Shown here: positions 14,948 through 20,137 of the stretch, piece after piece | How positions within the stretch are numbered: position 1 is the stretch's first letter | How the letters are laid out: every line of letters begins with the position of its first letter | Source of the DNA: Planctomycetales bacterium | GTDB taxonomy: Bacteria; Planctomycetota; UBA11346 | Direction of reading: 5' to 3' | Assembly: GCA_025362255.1 (NCBI GenBank) | Contig: JANYGY010000189.1 | Span: 1 to 20,137, forward strand | Length of the DNA: 20,137 nt | Made by a program: the position numbers and the translations under genes | Notes under the pieces: model-generated | Database searches by the model: none | The model's input: the letters and a program-made list of their open reading frames with translations, nothing else | What the model was told of the DNA's origin: nothing

Positions 14948-16959
14948 GGAGCGCTCGAATTTCGCAGCGAGGCAGCGGGCTTGATGCGCTGAGGGAGACC
15001 GCCGACCAGCAGCAGTTCACTGGCCAACAACACCGCGACCGCGACCAAGCACCACGGCCACAGCGGTCGATCACCGAGACCGGCAAGCGCCGCCGCTGCG
15101 GAATGCTCACCCGGGGTCGCGAGGACCTCAGCCATCGGCCGCAGATCACTTTCACCTGCGGGAATTGCCACCGCGACCGCTGCGCCATCCAGCATCCATC
15201 GCCCTGGATGATCGAGCCGCACGCTGCCGTCTGCGGTTTCGGAGGACGTCCCCAACGTTTTCCCGGATGGATCGCGAGCGGTGATCGCGCGCCTGACGCT
15301 ATCGCAAGGCACCGCCGCGTCCGCCAGCCGGCGCAGGCCGCCAACGTCGCTGAGATGGGCGATGACCAGTGGCAGGACCTCCAAAGCAGCAAGCGAGGTG
15401 TCCCCATCGGCCGGGCTGATGCCGAGTTGCACCCACCAGCCGGGTCCGATCGGACGCAGGGCCAAGGCCGCGCTGCCATCAGCCCAACCGAGCAGCACGG
15501 TGCTGCCCGGTTGCGGAGGGGCCGGCCGATAGCGCCAGGCTTCGAGCCGGGCGAGCAACGGTTCGCGACCGAGCAGGCCAGCGGTCAGCGGATGATCGAG
15601 TTTGCGTGCACCCAGCAGCAGGCCGCGCGGTTTGCTGCTGAGGTCGACCAGGGCCCCAGGTTTTGCCGGGGGATCAATGCCGGCAGCAGTCAGACGCGCA
15701 TCGGCGTCAGAAGCCGTGACCTGCATCCACACACCACCGTGGCGCAGATGTTCGAGCAGGGCGGTGCCTGTTTCGGTGGTGGGCGAACCGCCCGCCAGAC
15801 CGGCAGTGATCACCAGCATGCTGCCATCGCTGTCGCGCAGATCGCCGGCAATCGAGCTGCCCGGGCGCACCGTGACCAGCAAGCCCGCAGCGCGCGCGGC
15901 AGCGAGCAATGGCCGCGCGACGCCGACCTGATCGCGCTGATCGGCATCAGTGTACAATCGCAAGGGTTCGCCAGCGACGACCGTCACCGTGCCGCAGCGG
16001 CGGTCGTCTTCGGGCAGGGCATCGCTGGTGCCGAGCGCACTGCCATCACGGGCCACGATCGCCGCGTCGAGGTCGAGCCGGCCAGCGACGGTGGGCGTGA
16101 ATGCACGGGCAAAACTGGCGCTGCTGCCAGGGGCAATGCTCAGGTGCTGTTCGCGCGCGTCGCCGCCCAAGTCCAGGCGCACGGTCAGCTCAGCGGTCGT
16201 GTTGGAAAAATTCGCGACTTCGGCGCGGACGTTCAGCGGCTGGCCGACCCGGCCACTGCCCGGCTCGACGGCGATCGCGCGCACCGCGTAATTGGCGTTA
16301 CCAAGCGATCCGTCGCAAACCGAAATCTGATGCCAGGCGATGCCGCTGGGCAACGCGGTGGCATCGACGCCCGCCAACGCGTTGCGGCTGCCATCCGTGA
16401 TCACATACAAATCCCCGCGATTATTAAGCGTGGTGATCGCGGCTGCGATCGCGGTCTCGAGGCTTCCTGCGCCCCAGCCTGGCTGGGCGTCGGCGAGCAG
16501 CGCGCGTACGCTGCCGCGATCGGATTCAGGCTTGGGCGCACTGCGTCGCAGCGGCACGCCGGCGACCAGCAGCTGCAGCGGACGTGGCGCCAGTTCGTCG
16601 GCGAGACGGCCGGCGGTGCCGATCGCCGCCGTCCAGGCTGACGCGGCGTTGACCCGCTGGCGCATCGAGGCCGAGGCATCGATGACCACCACCACCGGCG
16701 CACCCGGAGTGCTCCAGGTCGTGCGCAGCACCGGCGCGCTGGCGGCGAGCAGCAGGGCGATCAAGGCCAGGATGCGCGCCATCATGGCGAGGCGTTCACG
16801 TAATGCGCTGATCCGCGCCCGGCCACCACTGGCGCGAAACAGCAGCGCCAACGCCGGAAATGGCCGTTCGCGACGGCTTTGCCGACTAAGCAGATGGATC
16901 GCCAGCGGTACACCCGCGAGTACGGCCAAACCGCCGACCGGGGCGAGCCAGGCGATCAT
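14944..16959 (-). CDS. BatA-like membrane protein with VWA domain
   Basis: A 671-residue protein whose N-terminus is the BatA domain: a hydrophobic segment and then VPLAIHLLSRQSRRERPFPAL (18-38), as in aerotolerance-type BatA proteins. A second membrane segment lies at about 62-76, followed directly by a VWA domain with VVIDASASM (D94, S96, S98 of the metal site). After beta-rich regions there is a GATase-like stretch and a C-terminal membrane segment at about 633-655 (LWPWCLVAVAVLLASELLLV). I chose ATG 16959, which overlaps the TGA of the DUF58 gene (16956-16958) and starts at the membrane segment; an upstream in-frame ATG at 17001 would add 14 residues. Works presumably together with MoxR and DUF58 proteins. 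Confidence 0.88.
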   Translation of the reverse strand: MIAWLAPVGGLAVLAGVPLAIHLLSRQSRRERPFPALALLFRASGGRARISALRERLAMMARILALIALLLAASAPVLRTTWSTPGAPVVVVIDASASMRQRVNAASAWTAAIGTAGRLADELAPRPLQLLVAGVPLRRSAPKPESDRGSVRALLADAQPGWGAGSLETAIAAAITTLNNRGDLYVITDGSRNALAGVDATALPSGIAWHQISVCDGSLGNANYAVRAIAVEPGSGRVGQPLNVRAEVANFSNTTAELTVRLDLGGDAREQHLSIAPGSSASFARAFTPTVAGRLDLDAAIVARDGSALGTSDALPEDDRRCGTVTVVAGEPLRLYTDADQRDQVGVARPLLAAARAAGLLVTVRPGSSIAGDLRDSDGSMLVITAGLAGGSPTTETGTALLEHLRHGGVWMQVTASDADARLTAAGIDPPAKPGALVDLSSKPRGLLLGARKLDHPLTAGLLGREPLLARLEAWRYRPAPPQPGSTVLLGWADGSAALALRPIGPGWWVQLGISPADGDTSLAALEVLPLVIAHLSDVGGLRRLADAAVPCDSVRRAITARDPSGKTLGTSSETADGSVRLDHPGRWMLDGAAVAVAIPAGESDLRPMAEVLATPGEHSAAAALAGLGDRPLWPWCLVAVAVLLASELLLVGGLPQRIKPAASLRNSSAP

Positions 16960-18005
16960 CGGCCAGCTCCACGCCGGCTGAGCATGCGCCCGGCCAACCA
17001 CGCGCCGAGCGTGTCGCTGAGGTTTTCATCGGTGGGCAGCAAACGGTGATCCGCGTGCAAGCCGGCGCACGCATTGGCGAGGCGCTCCTGGTGGGCAGCC
17101 AGGGCATCGCCGTACGCATCGGCCAGGTCGTTCGCGTCGCCCTCAAGCGCACTGGTTCGCCCTTCGGGATCGGTGAAGCGCGTCGGCCCCCACTGACGCG
17201 GCAGGGTGATTTCGCTGCGGTCGAGGATCTGCAGGCACGCCAGCTCATGACCGCGGGCGGTCAACGCGGCGGCGGCGGTGATCAGGGTCGCCGGATCATC
17301 GAGCAGATCGCTGAGCAGAATCACCACGTGCCGTTGCGCGAGGCGTTCGGTCGCCAAGTCCAGCAGGTGCGCCGCGGCGGCGTCTCCGACATCGGCGACA
17401 GAACACAGCGCTTCGCACAATTGCTCAGGCATGGTGGGCTCGACCCGCGCGACCTTGCCGCTGAGGAACACCCGAACCTTGTCGCCCTGATCGAAGGCCA
17501 GCAGGCCAAGGATCGCCGCCGTCATCCGTGCGATCTCGCCCTTTGCCGGCGCGCCATAGGCCATGCTGCCCGAGGTGTCGAGGAGCAGCGCGATCGGCAA
17601 CTGACGATCATCGTGCCAGCGCCGCACCATCAGCCGATCAGTGCGCGCGTAGGCCTTCCAATCGATCGAACGCAGTTCATCGCCGTCCTGATACGGCCGA
17701 TGATCGGCAAAATCGAGCGACGAACCCACGCGCGGCGATCGATGGCGCCCGGCGTAAAGCCCATCGACCGCTTGGCGGGCGGCCAACTCCAGGCCTTGGC
17801 CGCGGGCGAGCTGCGGAATCTGGCTTCGATTCAAGCGCTGCGGCACGCCGTCACCCATCAACGACGGCCCCTTCCCGGAAGCGGCGACCGTTGACGGTGG
17901 ACTGAAACGGTTCAGCGAGCTGAGCCAGCGTCCCGCCTTGCGAGCAAAAGAAGCGCGAGCCAGACTCGGACGCTGAGATTGCGCCGACAGCGACCTGCGT
18001 GACAT
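16956..18005 (-). CDS. DUF58-domain protein (VWA-type, MoxR partner)
   Basis: A 349-residue soluble protein with the DUF58 signature at 84-131: LYAGRHRSPRVGSSLDF, HRPYQDGDELRSIDWKAYAR, LMVRRW. It continues into a VWA-like fold whose metal site is D143-T-S145-G-S147 (LLLDTSGSM). DUF58 proteins are almost always encoded next to MoxR ATPases and are considered their adaptors or clients. Unlike many DUF58 proteins it lacks N-terminal membrane segments. The first 50 residues are basic and Ser/Arg-rich. The start at 18005 lies 2 bp after the MoxR stop; an in-frame ATG at 17858 (MGDGVPQRLNR) is possible and would remove this leader. Confidence 0.9.
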   Translation of the reverse strand: MSRRSLSAQSQRPSLARASFARKAGRWLSSLNRFSPPSTVAASGKGPSLMGDGVPQRLNRSQIPQLARGQGLELAARQAVDGLYAGRHRSPRVGSSLDFADHRPYQDGDELRSIDWKAYARTDRLMVRRWHDDRQLPIALLLDTSGSMAYGAPAKGEIARMTAAILGLLAFDQGDKVRVFLSGKVARVEPTMPEQLCEALCSVADVGDAAAAHLLDLATERLAQRHVVILLSDLLDDPATLITAAAALTARGHELACLQILDRSEITLPRQWGPTRFTDPEGRTSALEGDANDLADAYGDALAAHQERLANACAGLHADHRLLPTDENLSDTLGAWLAGRMLSRRGAGR

Positions 18006-18007
18006 CG

Positions 18008-19081
18008 TCAGACCTTGATCGTGCCGAGCAGCTGCGCGATCAGATGCGCCCCGCTCAAGCCTTTGCCAGCGGCGCTGAAAGTCGGCACCAGGCGATGAGC
18101 GAGGACCAGCGGCGCCATCGCCCGGATGTGCGACGGATCAACCGCGGTGGCGCCATTGAGCACGGCATGCGCGCGGGCCGCGGCGATCAGATGTTGAGTC
18201 GCGCGCGGGCCGCAGCCCCAACGCAGGTTCTCACGTGCCCAGGTCGAGGCGCCGGCGCCTTGCGGACGGGTCGCCCGGGTCAGGGCGACGGCGTAATCGA
18301 CTGCCACCGCGGCCACCGGCAGCGAGGCGACCGCCGCCTGCAATGCGAGCATTTCAGCGGGCGTTACCGCGACCCGAGGCACCGCCGGAGCAGCGGCAGT
18401 AGGCGGCAGCAAGGCGATCGCCTTTTCCTGCGCGAGGTCCGGATAGCCGACATCGATGGCCAACAGAAACCGATCGAGCTGGGCTTCGGGCAGGCGATAG
18501 GTGCCTTCTTGTTCAACCGGATTCTCGGTCGCCAGCACCAGGAAAGGCTGGGGCAGCAGGTGGGTCTTGCCGCCGGCGGTGACGCTGCGTTCCTGCATCG
18601 CTTCGAGCAGGGCTGATTGGGTTTTCGGCGTCGCGCGATTGATTTCATCGGCGAGCAGCACGTGGGCGAAAACCGGGCCCGCGACAAAGGCCAGATCACG
18701 CGTGCCGGTGGCGCGGTCTTCGCGCAGGACCTCGGTGCCGGTGATGTCGGCGGGCAGCAGATCAGGAGTGAACTGAATCCGTTTGAAGGACCAGTCGAGC
18801 GCTTCGGAAAGGGTTCGCACCAGCAACGTCTTGGCCACCCCGGGCGGGCCGATCAACAGGGTGTGACCGTTGGCGAGCACCGCTGCAAGCACCGCATTGA
18901 TCGTAGATTCCTGGCCGACGATGCGCGCGCTCAAGGCCTGCTTGAGGGCCGCTCCGACGGCACAGGCGCGGGCCAGTTCAGGAGAGGTTGGCGCGCGAGC
19001 TGGGGTGGAGGCTGGAGCAGGCCCAGAGGTAGAGACAGGAGCAGTAACAGGGGCAGTAACAGGAGCGGGAGCAGCCGACAT
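18008..19081 (-). CDS. MoxR-family AAA+ ATPase
   Basis: A 357-residue AAA+ protein. Walker A is GPPGVAKT (78-85), Walker B is LLADEIN (142-148, D145/E146), and sensor 1 is ATENPVEQEGTYRLPEAQ (184-201). The region following it (LDRFLLAIDVGYPD) is typical of MoxR. MoxR proteins act with VWA proteins as chaperone-like machines for metal-centre insertion or complex assembly. An unusual Pro/Ala/Thr-rich leader of about 30 residues (APVTAPVTAPV) precedes the conserved part. The start at 19081 is supported by a strong GGAGGT ribosome binding site four bases upstream. It is the first gene of the long minus-strand operon. Confidence 0.95.
   Translation of the reverse strand: MSAAPAPVTAPVTAPVSTSGPAPASTPARAPTSPELARACAVGAALKQALSARIVGQESTINAVLAAVLANGHTLLIGPPGVAKTLLVRTLSEALDWSFKRIQFTPDLLPADITGTEVLREDRATGTRDLAFVAGPVFAHVLLADEINRATPKTQSALLEAMQERSVTAGGKTHLLPQPFLVLATENPVEQEGTYRLPEAQLDRFLLAIDVGYPDLAQEKAIALLPPTAAAPAVPRVAVTPAEMLALQAAVASLPVAAVAVDYAVALTRATRPQGAGASTWARENLRWGCGPRATQHLIAAARAHAVLNGATAVDPSHIRAMAPLVLAHRLVPTFSAAGKGLSGAHLIAQLLGTIKV
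19035..19070 (-). repeat. Three 12-bp tandem units in the MoxR leader
   Basis: Three consecutive 12-bp units on the plus strand (19035-19046, 19047-19058, 19059-19070), differing by one to three bases, encode the APVT-type repeat at the MoxR N-terminus. Length changes would stay in frame. Confidence 0.75.
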
Positions 19082-19085
19082 GAAG

Positions 19086-19091
19086 ACCTCC
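19086..19091 (-). promoter_or_regulatory. Strong ribosome binding site of the MoxR gene
   Basis: GGAGGT on the minus strand lies four bases upstream of the ATG at 19081. It is one of the few strong Shine-Dalgarno sequences in this window and fixes the MoxR start. The 113-bp gap to the upstream gene (19082-19194) should hold the operon promoter, but no convincing -35/-10 pair was found. Confidence 0.75.
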
Positions 19092-19194
19092 GCTGGGTTC
19101 GGTGGAGGGAGTGAACGATCCGATAACAGGATGGTTCAACGCACACACCAGACAGCACCTACAGGCTTAATGTTCGGGCATGCGTCAGGCAAGC

Positions 19195-20137
19195 TCAGGA
19201 AACTGATGCTAATGAGCCAGCGATGACTCCGGCAATGTCCGTCTGTTGCCACGTGTCGCGCTGCCAAGCGCGCGGCCCGATGACCACCGGACCATCGAGC
19301 GGATCCACCGGCAATCGGCCATGGCTGCCGCGTACCAGGGTGTCATCGAGCGTGCATGGATTCAGCAGATAGCGCAGGCCGAGCTTTTTACGCAACAGCG
19401 CGAGACCCGCCCGACGTTTGCCGCCATGCACGTCGAAAAGCAGCTCGCGCGGATCGTAACCGGGCTTTTTATGGATTTCGACCGCCTGCGCGAAGTCCGG
19501 TTTGCGACTGTCCTGGAGCCAATAATCGTAGGCGAACCACCGTTGCGGCGCACTCACGGCAATGATCTCGCCGGAGCGTTGATGATCCAAGCCCAGCTCG
19601 CGGCGCTCGTCCAGCGCATACGTGCGGTCGATCCCGTCGAGGCGGTTGAGCACCGTCCGCACCGTCGCCAGATCCGCCGGCTCGCGCACATAGACATGCG
19701 CCAGCTGGTGATCGCACACCGCAAACGCGCGACTGCTGCCAGGATCCAGCAGCTCACCCGCGGCGTTGCTGCTGATCGCCAGCAAGCCGGCTTCGCGCAA
19801 GGCGCGATTGATGAAGACGCCGCGTTCAACCGCCGCGATCCCATATTCGCTGACGACCATAATGGGCACGCCATGCCGCTGGGCGCAGGCAATCACGGTG
19901 CCAGCGCAGGCATCCAGATCGCGCAGATTCTGCGCGAGATGGCCACCCGTCGGTCCCCAACGTTGAAGGTCGTAATCCAGATGCGGCAAATAGCACAACG
20001 CCAGCTGCGGGCGGGTCTCTTCAAAGGCAGTGACGAAAGAATCGGCGATCCACCGACTGGCCCGGATGTTCGCCAACGGCCCCCAGAAATTGAACAGCGG
20101 AAATGCCCCATGGCGTTCAACCAGGATCCGCTTCAAG
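19195..20137 (-). CDS. Type I phosphodiesterase / nucleotide pyrophosphatase-like protein (partial, 5' end outside window)
   Basis: The frame is open from the right edge to TGA at 19195-19197, so only the last 313 or so residues are seen and the N-terminal nucleophile region is missing. The stretch YLPHLDYDLQRWGP and later VVSEYGI, DHQLAHVYV, LFDVHGGKRRAGL and SHGRLP place it in the alkaline phosphatase / nucleotide pyrophosphatase superfamily. In classical members the first motif is D-x-x-G-H-x-x-G-P and the second S-D-H-G; here the His is Gln and the Asp-His pair is Glu-Tyr. A divergent subfamily is therefore likely; one possibility is the phosphodiesterase found in Ebo-type clusters, which I cannot confirm. 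It is 113 bp upstream of the MoxR operon on the same strand. Confidence 0.72.
   Translation of the reverse strand, partial: LKRILVERHGAFPLFNFWGPLANIRASRWIADSFVTAFEETRPQLALCYLPHLDYDLQRWGPTGGHLAQNLRDLDACAGTVIACAQRHGVPIMVVSEYGIAAVERGVFINRALREAGLLAISSNAAGELLDPGSSRAFAVCDHQLAHVYVREPADLATVRTVLNRLDGIDRTYALDERRELGLDHQRSGEIIAVSAPQRWFAYDYWLQDSRKPDFAQAVEIHKKPGYDPRELLFDVHGGKRRAGLALLRKKLGLRYLLNPCTLDDTLVRGSHGRLPVDPLDGPVVIGPRAWQRDTWQQTDIAGVIAGSLASVS

Noticed and set aside
14761..16641. Long open frame on the plus strand (626 codons) opposite the BatA-like gene
   Set aside because: Same reason: it mirrors a well-supported minus-strand gene and has no recognisable fold or start signal.

Overview
The window is GC-rich, densely coded bacterial DNA with no rRNA, tRNA, insertion sequence or CRISPR array that I could recognise. 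Lipoprotein signal peptides and BatA-type membrane proteins indicate a Gram-negative envelope. The MoxR / DUF58 / BatA-VWA / VWA / DUF4175-like / DUF4159 gene order, many genes without a clear Shine-Dalgarno sequence, and an AraC regulator beside a GH20-type glycosidase point to the Planctomycetota / PVC group. This assignment is an inference from gene content, not from a marker gene.

Left part (1-2116): a partial GH20-family beta-N-acetylhexosaminidase-like gene (minus strand, runs off the left edge) is divergent from an AraC-family regulator (plus strand). A perfect 13-bp palindrome lies between them. This looks like a local sugar-responsive regulator and target pair.

Plus-strand block (2263-6393): an aldo/keto reductase, then a tight series: a LysM lipoprotein, the RdgB/HAM1 house-cleaning nucleotidase, a small lipoprotein, an orphan sensor histidine kinase and FolK (folate synthesis). 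It meets the minus-strand block tail to tail at 6393/6410, where one hairpin spans both stop codons.

Minus-strand block (19081 down to 6410): MoxR AAA+ ATPase, DUF58 protein, BatA-like VWA membrane protein, a second VWA membrane protein, a 930-residue DUF4175-like membrane/coiled-coil protein, a DUF4159 protein with four consecutive cysteines, and a lipoprotein joining a UshA-like domain to a tetraheme cytochrome c domain. Then, after a 51-bp gap, come a JAMM/Mov34 metalloprotease and a Cys/Met-metabolism PLP enzyme. The first seven genes overlap or abut (gaps of 3 bp or less), so they are almost certainly one operon. The MoxR/VWA part is a known chaperone-like class of unknown client in most lineages. 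Its coupling here to a surface or periplasmic multiheme cytochrome is the most interesting feature of the window.

Right edge (19195-20137): the C-terminal part of a type I phosphodiesterase / nucleotide pyrophosphatase-like protein whose usual metal-ligand motifs are altered.
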